DNA from: Pleurotus ostreatus/Saccharomyces cerevisiae fusant
Taxonomy: Eukaryota > Opisthokonta
Assembly: GCA_024196135.1 (NCBI GenBank)
Contig: JAMQCK010000112.1
Span: forward strand, 1 to 61,446
DNA: 61,446 bases
Reading direction: 5' to 3'
Of the stretch, positions 23,950 to 34,849 are shown in pieces. The translations under genes and the position numbers were made by a program. Positions within the stretch are counted from its first letter, which is position 1, and the number at the start of each line of letters is the position of its first letter. The notes beneath the pieces were generated by a model. It saw nothing but the letters and a program-made list of their open reading frames with translations, made no database searches and had not been told where the DNA came from.

Positions 23950-23957
23950 GTGGGAGC
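23950..23957. repeat. Right target-site duplication of the hAT-like element
   Basis: GTGGGAGC, matching the left copy base for base. Confidence 0.85.
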
Positions 23958-24147
23958 GTTGCAGCATACGCTGATCTACCCTCTTCTCGCCGTCTCACTA
24001 CCGAATTCCTTCCCCTGCAGGGATCAATGACTCTGTCTTGGCCTCGGGTTCGGCATCCGCAGGTCCTTTACCATCTTCCCATGCGACTCCCCCACCCCGC
24101 GCCAACCACTTGATACCTCGTCACGATGTCTTCGAAGCACGCTGGAG

Positions 24148-24154
24148 TATAAAA
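24148..24154 (+). promoter_or_regulatory. TATA box of the GMC oxidoreductase gene
   Basis: TATAAAA 80 nt upstream of the ATG at 24228. Confidence 0.6.
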
Positions 24155-24227
24155 CGGGGCCCGGGCGGATTCTCGCGCTCTTTCACCGGCCCTTTCACTC
24201 GCTCCCTTCACCAGCATCCGGTACACT

Positions 24228-26537
24228 ATGAGACTTGCTCAACGTCTCGCGATCTCGAGCACCCTTGCCGGGCTCTCTGCCGCAGTGATCTTGCAGGACT
24301 CTTCTCAGCTAAAGGATTCCTATGACTTCATCATCGTCGGAGGTGCGTCCATACATCTTCCCTCGCTCTACATTTGAGCTGACGAAGTCACTGCTCAGCG
24401 GGACCCGGAGGCGCGACCACCGCGAACCGCCTCACCGAAAGCTCAGACGTGAAGGTGCTCCTCCTAGAGGCAGGTGGCGCGTACGTCTCGTCGACTCCAC
24501 TGCGTCTCACGCGCGGTCAGATGATCCCGGATCACTGACCCGCCCCCCACCCCCAGCAACGACGGCGAGCTCGCCATCGACGTCCCCCAGCTCTGCGTCA
24601 CGCTTACCCCGAACACTGCGTGGGACTGGAACTTCACGACCGTCCCCCAGGAGGGCCTCAATGGCCGCACGCCGCCCTTCCCGCGCGGTATTGGCCTGGG
24701 CGGGACAAGCGCCGTCAGTACGTCGCTATGCGCTCCATCGCGTGCAACCCGCTGACGTGATCCTCGCGCTTTCCTTCCCACTGGCGACTTTCCCTATGGC
24801 TAGACTGCCTGGTTTACACCCGCGGCACCAAGTCCGACATCGACACCTGGGCCACGCTCTCTGGGGACGACTCGTGGGGCTGGGACGGCCTGCTGCCGTA
24901 CTTCAAGAAGGTCCGTTGCTGCCCTCGTCGGTCGTACCGATCCCGCATCGGCTAATCATCGCACACATTGTCCCCCTCCCCTCGTTCTCATCCCCACCCG
25001 TCCTCCGTACCCTGCGGCCCTGCCGATCCGCACATCCTTGCATGCGTGATGCTGATCCCCCTCGGCCCAGAGTGAGAAGTTCAACCTCCCCGTCGACGGG
25101 CACAACGTAACCGGCCAGTTCACGCCCGAGGTGCACGGCTTCGACGGCGTTATTGGCGTCAGTGTGCCCGGTGCGGCGCGCGCCATTGACGACCGGGTCA
25201 TCGCGGTGACGGAGGAGCTGCCGGAGCAGTTCCCCTACCAGCAGGACATGAACTCGGGCGAGCACCTCGGTATTGGGTGGACGCAGGCCTTGATAGACAG
25301 CGGTGTGCGCTCGAGCTCTAAGGCATACCTCGCGCCCGACTACCTGGCCCGCGACAACCTGGACGTGCTGCTGTATGCGCGCGTGTCTCGCGTTGTCGGC
25401 ACGGAGGAGGACGCTCTGACGCTGCGCACCGTGGAGTTCCAGGATGGACCCGATGGTGAGTATACTGGTCCTTGCAGCGAGGGCGATCCAACGACTGACG
25501 GTCTTTACAGGCGAGCTGAAGAACCTGACTGCGGACAAAGAGGTTATCTTGTCCGCAGGTTCTGTGCACACGCCCGTCATCCTGATGCACTCTGGGATCG
25601 GCGATGCTGAGGTTCTCGAACCTCTCCAGATTCCCGTCCTCGTCGACAACCCGTCTGTTGGGCAGAACCTGACCGACCATGTTGGCGTGCGTAGACCCAT
25701 CACACTGCTGTTATATCCTTCTGACGCCTCTACAGTGCAGCATCACATACGAGGTCAACTCGACTAAGACCCTCGACAACATCTGGCGCGACGACTCGCT
25801 CATGGACTCCCTCCTCGACGAGTGGACGACCAACAAGACCGGCATCCTCGTCGACACCTCCGAGAACCACATCGCCTGGCTCCGCATCCCCGCCGACAAC
25901 GCCATCTGGGCGAACGCCTCGGACCCCGCCAGCGGGCCCACCACCGCGCACATCGAGTTCCTCTTCCAGAACGGCGTGTACCCCACGAAGGACTCCGGCA
26001 ACTACTTCAACCTCCCCGTCGGCGCGGTCTCCCCCGCCTCGCGCGGCTTCGTCACGATCAACTCGTCCGATCCGTTTGCGGCGCCCCTTATTGACCCGAG
26101 GCTGCTGTCTGAGCCGATCGACCTGCTCATGGTGCGCGAGGGCATCAAGGTCGGGCAGCAGTTCGTGCAGGCGGGGGCGTGGGAGGGGTACTTTGTGAAG
26201 GCGCTGCAGGATCTGGAGACGGACGAGGAGATTGAGGAGTATGTGCGCGAGAACACGGTCAGCTTCTTCCACCCGGTCGCGACGGCGGCGATGTCCTCCG
26301 CGGACGCGGACTGGGGTGTCGTCACCCCGGACCTGCTCGTGAAGGGTGTCAAGGGCCTAAGGATCGTCGATGCCAGTGTTGTGGTAAGCTATCATGCCTT
26401 ATGGTCTCTCTCATCCTTACCTGACCTTTTCGTAGCCTCGACTCCCTGCCGCGCACACTTCTGCGGCCGTGTATGGTGTCGCGGAGAAGGCAGCAGACAT
26501 CATCAAGGCGGCGTACCCTGACCTCTTCAAGGCGTGA
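24228..26537 (+). CDS. GMC oxidoreductase, aryl-alcohol oxidase-like, secreted
   Basis: FAD-dependent oxidase of the glucose-methanol-choline family, probably oxidising aromatic or aliphatic primary alcohols and making H2O2 for wood decay (family knowledge). Eight exons: 24228-24342, 24399-24480, 24557-24717, 24804-24910, 25071-25455, 25511-25686, 25736-26383, 26436-26537; 591 aa. Signal peptide MRLAQRLAISSTLAGLSAA. ADP-binding loop VGGAGPGGATTANRL, then LLLEAGG; GMC signature region GGTSAVNCLVYTRG; signature 2 ILSAGSVHTPVILMHSGIG; catalytic His pair in FFHPVATAAMS and LPAAHTSAAVYG. Several N-x-S/T sequons (NFT, NVT, NLT, NSS) fit secretion. Intron 4 (24911-25070) is long, 160 nt. Exact substrate class (aryl-alcohol versus other GMC) cannot be fixed by eye. 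Confidence 0.92.
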
Positions 26538-27016
26538 TGTCTTGTGAGACTTTCTCTATAGCGTTGTCGTGCTTGTATGTTGTACCCTGTTCTCTGGTCT
26601 GTTATCTGGTTCCTCGGATGTCTTTATGGTTGCAAAAGGGCTCGATACGCGCGCAAGCAAAACGCCAGTTTTTGGATGAAGTCCTCGGGCTTAAGTCCTC
26701 TGGAAAATTCATTCCAACCTCCGGAGCTTCAGCTAGCGATAGAGTACATGCGCTCCCAGTCAGAGATAGTCGTGTGTGTGTAGTAGAGCGTCCTGCTGCG
26801 TTTCTGGCGGTTCCGTTCAAGGTTGGCTGTATGACCATCCGTGAGTCAGCAGGATTCAAGAATTTCTTGATCGGGATGTATAATTGCTCAGATCACTGAT
26901 CTCGCCGACTCCACCTCCCGCGCCCACCCCCGCCTCCTCAGCTCGCTCTCCCCTTCCTCAACCAAGTTCTACTCGCTACCACAGTTGCCCCCCACGCCCC
27001 CCATACACCGTACCCC
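26538..27016. other. Intergenic region
   Basis: 479 bp between the GMC and eIF6 genes, same strand. The CT-rich stretch just before the eIF6 ATG (26895-27010) resembles a fungal pyrimidine-rich housekeeping promoter. Nothing else seen. Confidence 0.4.
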
Positions 27017-27914
27017 ATGGCGACCCGTCTCCAGTTCGAGAACTCGTCCGACATCGGCGTGTTCTCCAAGCTCACCAACTCGTACTGTCTGGCCGCGATC
27101 CAGGGCTCTACCAACTTCTACTCCGCCTTCGAGGCGGAGCTCGGGGACGTGATACCCATCGTGCACTCTACCATCGGCGGCACGCGTATCATTGGGCGGT
27201 TAACTGCAGGTGCGTGTGCATGCCCTCGTCCCCATCACCCGCACTAATCCCCTTCCCCCCTCACCAGGCAACCGCCACGGCCTCCTCGTCCCCTCCACCA
27301 CGACCGACGTCGAGCTGCAGCACCTGCGCAACGCGCTCCCGGACGCGGTGGCCATCCAGCGCGTCGAGGAGCGCCTGTCCGCGCTCGGGAACGTCATCGC
27401 GTGCAACGACTACGTCGCGCTCGTGCACCCGGACGTCGACCGCGAGACGGAGGAGATCGTCGCGGACGTGCTCAAGGTCGAGGTCTTCCGCCAGACGATC
27501 GCGTCGAACGTGCTCGTCGGCTCGTACTGCGCGCTCTCGAATCAGGGCGCGCTCGTGCACCCGGCGACCAGCGTGCAGGACCAGGACGAGCTGAGCAGCT
27601 TGTTGCAGGTGCCGGTGGTGGTGCGTGTGCTGGGCTTGTGGGTGCGGGTCGGTGGCTGACATGGCTTCAGGCGGGCACGATAAATCGTGGATCACCAGTA
27701 ATCGGCGCCGGCCTCGTCGTCAACGACTGGACAGCATTCACCGGCATGGACACCACGGCAACAGAAATCAGCGTTGTCGAAGCTGCCTTCAGTGCGTCCT
27801 GTTGTCACTTTATGGTCTATACAGCTACTGACCCCACCCGCAGAATTGCAAGGCAACGACTCGTCAGCCGTGATCGGCGAGATGAGGGACTCCTTGATAG
27901 ACAACTGGGCATAG
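27017..27914 (+). CDS. TIF6: Eukaryotic translation initiation factor 6 (eIF6)
   Basis: Anti-association factor that binds the 60S subunit and is needed for its biogenesis and export. Exons 27017-27209, 27268-27620, 27671-27791, 27844-27914; introns 50-58 nt. The product is 245 aa, the same as yeast Tif6 and human eIF6. Recognised throughout: [104 protein letters not shown] blocks, and the C-terminal [20 protein letters not shown] region. No missing motif. This is one of the most secure calls in the window. Confidence 0.97.
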
Positions 27915-28824
27915 TGGACTCGGGCATCTTTCAGTCGCAATGTACTTCTAGCTGGCCTATCGCATCTCATCCTGTTGCTCGCATCGCACCCCATCCCCGG
28001 CGCGCACATCACATCGCATTCTCTTGCCACGTCCCTTATGGTGGCCTGCGTACCACGCCAAATCGCGGGATGACCATCGGATCCTCCAGCCTCGTACCGT
28101 TGACGGCCCTCTCCGTCTTCCTCAAGTCGTACACTTCCGCCAAGCTATTGCGACATGTCTCTTGCAAGGAAGGGCCTTTTGCATGCCTTGTACAAGAAAG
28201 AGTTCAATGCGAGTCGCCGCAACCGTGAACGGAGCGAAGGCTGGGTTTGCTCAGCTTAGGGAACGAAGCTGGAACGCTGAAGGTCCAAATCGCTTACCCT
28301 TGTGTTTCGCGCTGGAGCCCTTCTTCGGCCTGACGCGACATGGTAGCCATCAAAGAGTACTTGCAATAGATCTTGGATGCCGCGGGCAGGCGAATTGGGT
28401 ACGACATAAGTCCCAGGACAAGCACAACGATGTAAAGAGAACAAACATACGCCACATAAACCTTCTAACCGGCAACCGCCGATACCGTCACGTGGGATGT
28501 TGAACTTTGGCTTCGACTCCAAGTCCGAGCTTTCGCAAGCTCCTTGGACATGCGTGGAAGCCCCTACCGACATTCGCGGGACGCCGCCCGACTTTAGATC
28601 CTGCAACTTGCGACTACCTATCTGCTAGGCTCCAGATAAGCGGTCCACTCCACGTCTACCGTGATTTGCCATGCCATCCATGGCGCCAGAAGTGAGCCTT
28701 TACAACCAGGCATCATGGCACCGAGTAGCTTCGCTCACTCATAAGAGCGCTGCCTTATCTTCAAAGTTGACTAAGGCATCTACCTCGCACTCACCCCTCT
28801 GCTCGTTCGAACAGACGGTAGGAG
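27915..28824. other. Intergenic region
   Basis: 910 bp between the eIF6 and GST genes. ORFs on both strands have no recognisable domains; no repeats or RNA genes seen. Confidence 0.4.
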
Positions 28825-29690
28825 ATGGTCCTCAAGCTTTACGGCTCGGACCCGTCGACGACGACGCCAGTGGTAGCGCTTGTCCTGCACGAGCTGAACG
28901 TGCCCTTCGAGTACATACAAGCTGACATGCTCCGCGATGAGCACAAGCATCCCGATTTCGTCGCGAAGCAGCCCTTCGGATGCGTGCCCTATATCGTGAG
29001 CGCCTTCTCTCTTACCCATCGAAACGTCATCTCATAAACCAAAGGACGATGACGGCTTCGTCCTGTACGAGAGCCGCGCCATCTGTCGATATCTCTGTCG
29101 CAAATACGCCGACCGCGGCGGGCGCGCGCTGTATCCTGACCCCGCAGACGACCTCGAGGCCTTCTCTCTAGTCGAGCAGGGAATTTCAATCGAGGCCGCC
29201 GCCTTCGACCCCATTGTGCGCTTCATGTTCTGGGAGAGGGTGTACAAGCCGTGAGATGGTCGTCGCTGAGTCCAGAATTGGACTGATGACGATGTTGCAG
29301 AATGAGAGGCATCCAGGGCAGCGAAGTCATCTTCGGAGAGGCGAAGCGGATCCTGAACCAGAATCTCGACGTGTATGACAAAATCCTTGAAAAGCAGAAG
29401 TACATGGCAGGCGATGTGCGTTGCAGAGAATCAAGCGTATGTCTGTACCGCTGACTGATTCTGCAGACTTTCACCCTTGCCGACCTCTTCCACATCCCTT
29501 ACGCGACGCGTCTGCGGCCGCAGGTTCAATGCGATTATATGGAGACGAAGCCGAATGTTGCAAGGTCAGTCTGCATTGATACTGCGAATCCTCTGGTAAA
29601 TCACTCATTCTTCGACCCAGGTGGTACAAGGACATCACGGCGCGACCATCGTGGCAAGCCAACAAGCACGGCGTCAGGGCTATCGCTTGA
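28825..29690 (+). CDS. Glutathione S-transferase
   Basis: Conjugates glutathione to electrophiles; cytosolic. Exons 28825-28995, 29045-29250, 29301-29415, 29467-29564, 29621-29690; 219 aa, normal for the family. N-terminal thioredoxin-fold: VLKLYGSDPSTTTPVVALVLHEL, the cis-Pro segment FGCVPYI, and the glutathione-binding YESRAICRYL. The C-terminal helical domain carries MAGDTFTLADLFHIPY (N-capping/hydrophobic staple motif) and ends RPSWQANKHGVRAIA. The pattern is closest to phi/fungal GstF-type enzymes, with Ser/Thr rather than Tyr at the likely catalytic position. Its stop is only 18 nt from the end of the convergent F-box gene, so transcripts may overlap. Confidence 0.92.
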
Positions 29691-29708
29691 TACTGACGAA
29701 AGCAAGGA

Positions 29709-31078
29709 TCATATCGGTGTCCAAGGATCGAGAATGCCCATGCCACTGAACGACGCGAGCGGTTCTGCGGAAGATGCATAAGTCAGTAACCCGAGGCAGC
29801 CACATCCAACCTCGATTCGCAACGCACCTTCGACCCATCTCACCCATGTAGCTGTTCCCGTCAAATACGAGTATAAGCGCAGATTCTCCTTGATCTTCGT
29901 CTCCGTCCTGCACATCCATGCCGCCGGCTTCCTCTCCTCCGTGCAGACCCAGAGGGTGAGAGTCTCCAAGGGGGGTTTGCCAGCCGTGACTATCGGTCGC
30001 CCTAGCAAGGCGCCTAGTGTACGGATGCTCTTGTAGTCGCGGTTGAGATTCCCGAAGGGCATGAAGGTGATATAGACGTGCTTTACTGCGACGGTGGTTG
30101 CGAGCATGTCGGCCGTATGTGTTATGCACGGATCGGACATGGGGGAGGAGAGGGGGATCAGCCTCACGGTGACCGACTCGAGGGATCGCAGCGAGGCGAG
30201 GCTGGGGGGGCCGTCTGGAGTGTCTCGTTAGGATGAACCATTGCCAGCGCGATCGAGAACGCACCAATCATCCCAGCCATTAGGTCGAGATGGCGCAAGC
30301 TATCCGTACATCTCCCAAAGAGCCGCCGGAACACGTCGCCAGGTAGGCTGTAGACCGTCTGCACTTGTAGGCCTTGCAGAGTGCTCAGACAGATAGGCGA
30401 CGACGGGTGGAGGAAGGCCTCCAGCACTTTCCTGCCGCTCGCTCGGTTCATCCCGACGAGAACCAGAGACACCAGGCGCACGGGGGCACTGTTTGCAGTC
30501 ACTGCCTCTGCGCTCCCATCGCTCATAAAATTTCCAGGATGACCATCCAGGTAAATCCAGAGGTCGCGCAAGTCGGACGCACGCCCGAAGACCTGCGGCG
30601 GCATGTATTCTGCGCCGTAGCAGCCGAAGGTGTGTAGAGTCGGGAGGGCACCCATCACTGCCGTGCGGAGCTTGGGCGTGAAATTGCGCGGGATATGGCG
30701 CCGTATGATCAGGCGACGCAGTCGAGACATGTAGGCGATAAGGCCCGCTACTAGGTCATCGTCTTCGTCCCGCGGCTGCGTCCCCAGCACCTCGGCCGGG
30801 TGCGTTTCTGCCTCTTGAATGAAGAGTGTATGGGTGTACGCGCCGAGTTCCGGGCGCCCGAGGAATGTCACGAGCAATGCAAAGGCTTGCGTCGTGTGCG
30901 GTTGGAGGTGTATCTCGCGATAGAGGACCCGCTGGCTGTCCGCGCAGAAGTCGCGAGAGACTCGCGCGCAGATGAGGAGGGTGTCGCGATTGGCCGACCC
31001 GATAATTCTGGTCAGGACTTCACGAGGAAGCTGTAGTCGCGCTCGACGCTGTCGGCCGTGACGGTAGGTCGTGAACAT
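29709..31078 (-). pseudogene. F-box protein gene with apparent single-base frameshift
   Basis: N-terminal F-box (LPREVLTRIIGSANRDTLLICARVSRDF, then VLYREIHL) and Leu-rich repeats run from 31078 to about 30210. There a run of seven G (30204-30210; C on the coding strand) shifts the frame, and the frame would stop at 30164. One more base in the run would continue as SLASLRSLESVTVRLIPLSSP and then ~130 further residues in the next frame, homologous in style to other F-box/LRR-like proteins. A likely intron (29765-29827, gtgcgt...cgcag) lies near the end. It may be a young pseudogene or a homopolymer sequencing error; the rest is intact. It is unrelated at close range to the pair at 18.2-21.3 kb. 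Confidence 0.7.
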
Positions 31079-31745
31079 ATGCTCGCTGTCGGGATCTGTG
31101 AGTGGGGCTGGGGGAAGGTAATCGCCCTTTCTCCTTACCAGCTACAAGAGGTGATCGAAGTTGAAGAACCATCCGCGAAAGGGCCCGTCGCAGCGGATTA
31201 CTACGAGACACGTGCTGTGTTGCCGTTGCCCGATAATTTCCGGATACCATCCCAGAGAGGAAGGGCTCCCCATACGTCCCAGTATGGCAGGGCTCCCCAA
31301 GGGCTCCCCTGTCCCAGTAAGGAAGGGCTCCCCTTGCCTCTTTTGTTAGGATCATTCACGCGAGAAAGGACTTCCCGAACGGTCAATAATCCTTTTATAG
31401 CGTGAAATGCTCAGACTCTCGAATCTAAAATGCTGTCAGTAGGTATATTATCCTGGCGAAAAATCAAAGAAGTACCTCGCAGCGGAAAGTAATGCCTGAC
31501 ATTGCGCAGTGAAGGGCAAAGTCAAGGGGCGTTGATGTGACGTTACGTACAAGTGACCAGTATACGGACTTCCCCCATTTAGCAGTCATTCTTATTGCCA
31601 CCTCTCACGATCAGCATATATGCTTAACCAGCATCTCAGCGTTTTGACGCACTCGGGTAGAGACATTGATCAACAGGGTTATACAGGCAGAGCTCGATTT
31701 TCGCTGCCACATCATTGCTGATCTCAGGATCCACTCAGCGCCACG
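31079..31745. other. Divergent promoter region
   Basis: 667 bp between the minus-strand F-box gene and the plus-strand glycosyltransferase-like gene, containing the GGGCTCCCC repeat cluster. No gene seen. Confidence 0.45.
31263..31333. repeat. Small cluster of GGGCTCCCC repeats
   Basis: GGGCTCCCC occurs at 31263, 31290, 31301 and 31325, interspersed with CCCAGTA motifs (31278, 31312). This forms an irregular minisatellite of about 27-35 bp units in the promoter interval of the next gene. Confidence 0.7.
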
Positions 31746-33475
31746 ATGCCTCGTCCGTACCACGCTCAGCTCGGCGGTCCCTCTCAACATGCGCCGCCTA
31801 GACTTCTGACATGCTTTCTATTTCCTCCACTCGCCCTCGTTGCAGTTCTCCTCATCTTCTTTTGCTACGATACCAGCAGCAACCTCGCCGCCTCCGCGGA
31901 CTCAACTTCGGATTCAGACTCGGACGTTCGACCGCCTCCTGCCCAAAACGTTCTCCAGGTCAAGGACTCTTCACCCGCCTTTGACGTTTTCTCGCTCGCT
32001 TTCCAACCCCCCAACCGGGATGGCGTACGAACCCTCCCTCGTGTCGACCGAACCCACCTCGCCAAACTCGATGCCCTCGCTCTCCTCCTCGACCCATCAG
32101 ACGAAACCAACCCGCTCCACCCCTCCGCCGTCCAAGAAGCCAAAACACGCTGGCCGCCCGTAGTTACTGCCCTTCCCGCCCCGCCCGCGCCACAGCGTCC
32201 CAGCGACCAGGCCCTCTGCGGCTCGCCGCGCTGCCGATTCCTCCTCCCCCTTCGCATATCCGAGCCCGAGGCCCGCGCACGACATCACGTCGCGCAACTC
32301 GCTCGCCTTGCCCAGTCCCTGAACCGCACGCTCGTACTGCCGAACGCAGGCAAGGGCCGCCTCGGCGCCTGCTTCCGCTGGCCGCTCGCACGGTACTACA
32401 ACGTTGACGGCCTCGACGTACAAACCGCCCCCCTCGACGCCTTCCAGTCCTGGACGCGTGGGCGCGGCTCCACCCCGCCCACCGCGCAGATCGCCTGGCT
32501 CTCCGCGCGCGCGGACGCCGCGCTCGAGTACTCGGAGACGATCACGCGCCCCGAGCTCGTCGCGGGCGTCCTCGCGTCCGAGATCGATGAGGTCGTGTCG
32601 CGCCTGCCGGGGTGCCTGGACACCAAGTTTGCTCTGTCGCTGGACGCGCACGCGCCGGTGTTCGTGCGGCCGGAAAGGAGGGCGCTGAAGGGCGGGGAGG
32701 CGGGGGAGGCGATTGCGGAGGCGTTGGGGACGCTGGCGGGGGAGCAGAATAGGGCGGCGGACGCGACGATGACATTGGAGCCGGCGGACGTCCTGGTGGT
32801 GAATTGGGATCTTCGCGCGCCGCTGTTTTCTGACGTCGCCGAACTCGCTCACGCTCCGGACTTGGCGGCCGCTGCGCGCTCGATGGCACCTGTCAAACCT
32901 TTTGTTGCTATCGACTGGCGGATGGAGGGCTTAGACGAGGAAGCGATGACAGGCTGCGCTCGAGCGCTTGTGGCTTCATTGGCCGAGGTCCTGCTCGCAC
33001 ACGATGATATCCACGACGTCTGGCTCGGCGTCGATGTACCTCTATCCCTCGCTAAAGTGGAGGACCTCGATGTACAGTCTGTTCTTGCGCTTCAGGAGCG
33101 CGGTGTACGACAGCATCACGCCGAAGGAGCGAAGATCGTCTCTCGTGCCTTCCGTGGCGGTGGCGAGTTGGATGGCTGGAATATCCGCGGATACGAGGAG
33201 TACGACAACGCAGGCCTGTCCATGGAGACCTTGCAGGACGTCGGAGTGAAGGATATCGTCAATCGTCTGATAGGCGCAGAGGCAACCCTGCTGATCGCCA
33301 GTGGGGAGTCTTGCGGGAAGCCTGGGTATGTGCATGAATCTTCAGCGGAAGAGATATCTAACGAATCGTTGTCAGCGTATCAACCCAAAGCTTGATCGAA
33401 GAGCGGAAATTGGTGTTCGTTGCTGAGGCTGGGCCTACCGCGCTTCGCAACGACGTCTTGTACTTCGAGCAGTGA
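31746..33475 (+). CDS. Type II membrane protein, O-fucosyltransferase-like
   Basis: Predicted Golgi/ER glycosyltransferase-like protein of 559 aa. Exons 31746-33325 and 33376-33475. A single N-terminal signal-anchor (LLTCFLFPPLALVAVLLIFF, residues ~20-40) follows a short cytosolic tail, then a Ser/Asp stem. LNRTLVLPNAGKGRLG and the preceding LPLRISEPEARARHHVAQLARLA resemble the GDP-fucose protein O-fucosyltransferase N-terminal block (usually ...nq...la.LnRTLVLP), and PFVAIDWRMEG resembles the later acceptor-side motif. The final intron (gtatgt...gtcag) is supported by restoring a longer C-terminus, STQSLIEERKLVFVAEAG. Fold similarity is by eye only; donor substrate unknown. Confidence 0.65.
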
Positions 33476-33630
33476 TCACACCCCTGAGGGAAATAGACAG
33501 CGAGTATGACGAATGGCATAGAAAGTAGATGGAACGCATGATCATACAACGCATATTTTCCTCAATAATAACATGCATATGCACGCGCACGGAAGAGCAC
33601 CGAGCATCAGAGCACAGAGGTGCCGTGCAT

Positions 33631-34186
33631 CTACTCCCTCGGACCGCCGCGGCCGACGCCAGCGAAGGCGGGGCGGTAGTCGCCCGGCGCGCCGCCCTCC
33701 TTCTTGCGGTAGTCGTCGCGGTCGCCGCGCGGTGCACGGTAGGCGCCCTCGCCGCCCTGGCGGACTTGCGCGGGGCGCGGCGGGCGGGCGGCCTTTTTGT
33801 GCGTGGCGGGGACGATCTCGGCGGGGAGGTGAAGCCTGAGCGACAGGGGATGTCCGATCAGCTTCTCTTACACTGGACAGTTTGCAGGCACACGCACCAT
33901 TCACGGAGGTACTCGACGCCCTCCGGGGTGAGCGTGTAGTAGTACCACTGCCACGAGAACTGGGTCTTGACGTAGCCCTTCGACGTGAGGCTCTGCAGCG
34001 CCTTGATCACCTCCAGGTTCGGGACGTCGAGGTCCTCGTGCTTCGGCGCGTTGTAGTCCTTCTTCGCGACGAGAACGCCCTCTGCGGCGGTCGATCAGTT
34101 CCTCTGCGCCGATCTTCAGAAAAGCACCACGCACCCTTGAAGAGGTTCTCGTAGATGACGCGCCGGTTTTGCTTGCTGATGATCAT
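33631..34186 (-). CDS. RPS10: Ribosomal protein eS10 (40S)
   Basis: Structural protein of the small subunit beak. Exons 34186-34135, 34081-33898, 33835-33631; introns 53 and 62 nt; 146 aa. Recognised: [80 protein letters not shown] and [11 protein letters not shown] blocks, then the usual Arg/Gly-rich tail. Tail-to-tail with the glycosyltransferase-like gene, 155 bp apart. It borders the DUF7918-like array on its left. Confidence 0.96.
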
Positions 34187-34849
34187 GCTGGGCGGAGGTG
34201 TCTTGAAGGGGCCGTGCTCGTGTGGAGCCTGTTGGGTGGGAGATCGCGATTAGCATCGCTAGTCATTGTCATGTTGGGCGAGGGGAGGGTGTCCAGATCA
34301 TCGTCATCTCGGGGTGCGCGCGCCCATCCAGCCGCGTACGCTCGCGGAACCGGACAAAAACGCATGGATTCGGTGTGGAACGCTCAACGCAACGAGAACG
34401 CGTACTGACAGGGTGGGGTTATGCGTGGGGACCTTGAGGAACGGCGGCGGCGACGGCGACGACTAGCCCAAGGCGACAATTTGCCTGTGGATGTCACGGT
34501 GTCACGTTTTCCCACGGTTTACAATGGCCTTTCGAATGTGTGACAGGTTCGTGTTGAACTTGTTAGCGACCCTAGCTACTGTCTAAGATGAATGAAAAAG
34601 GAGAAGAGAAGGAAGGGGATCAAGACACAATTTTGGCTGAGTTCAGCGGGACTTGCGGGGCGTCCTCGTCTCTGCAAAATGACGCGGAACTGCGAGTTGA
34701 AACTGACGAACAAACACTGCACATATACAACAACAGGCTATATCGTATATTACAAGGCACAAGAAAGTAGATTAGAGCGAGTAATGTAGAGGAGAAAGGA
34801 GGCCAAAAAGCTGAAGTAGGAAAATAGTTGAAAGTAGAATAAGTAGCAC
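34187..34849. other. Intergenic region
   Basis: 663 bp between RPS10 and the first array gene, same strand; must include the RPS10 promoter. Nothing else recognised. Confidence 0.4.

Noticed and set aside
31263..31333. Possible CRISPR-like array because of repeated GGGCTCCCC units
   Set aside because: Units are 9 bp, spacing is irregular (11-27 bp), and the genome is eukaryotic.
31864..32889. Long GC-rich ORFs antisense to the fucosyltransferase-like gene
   Set aside because: High third-position GC on the real strand opens antisense frames; the plus strand has the domain motifs and consistent splice.
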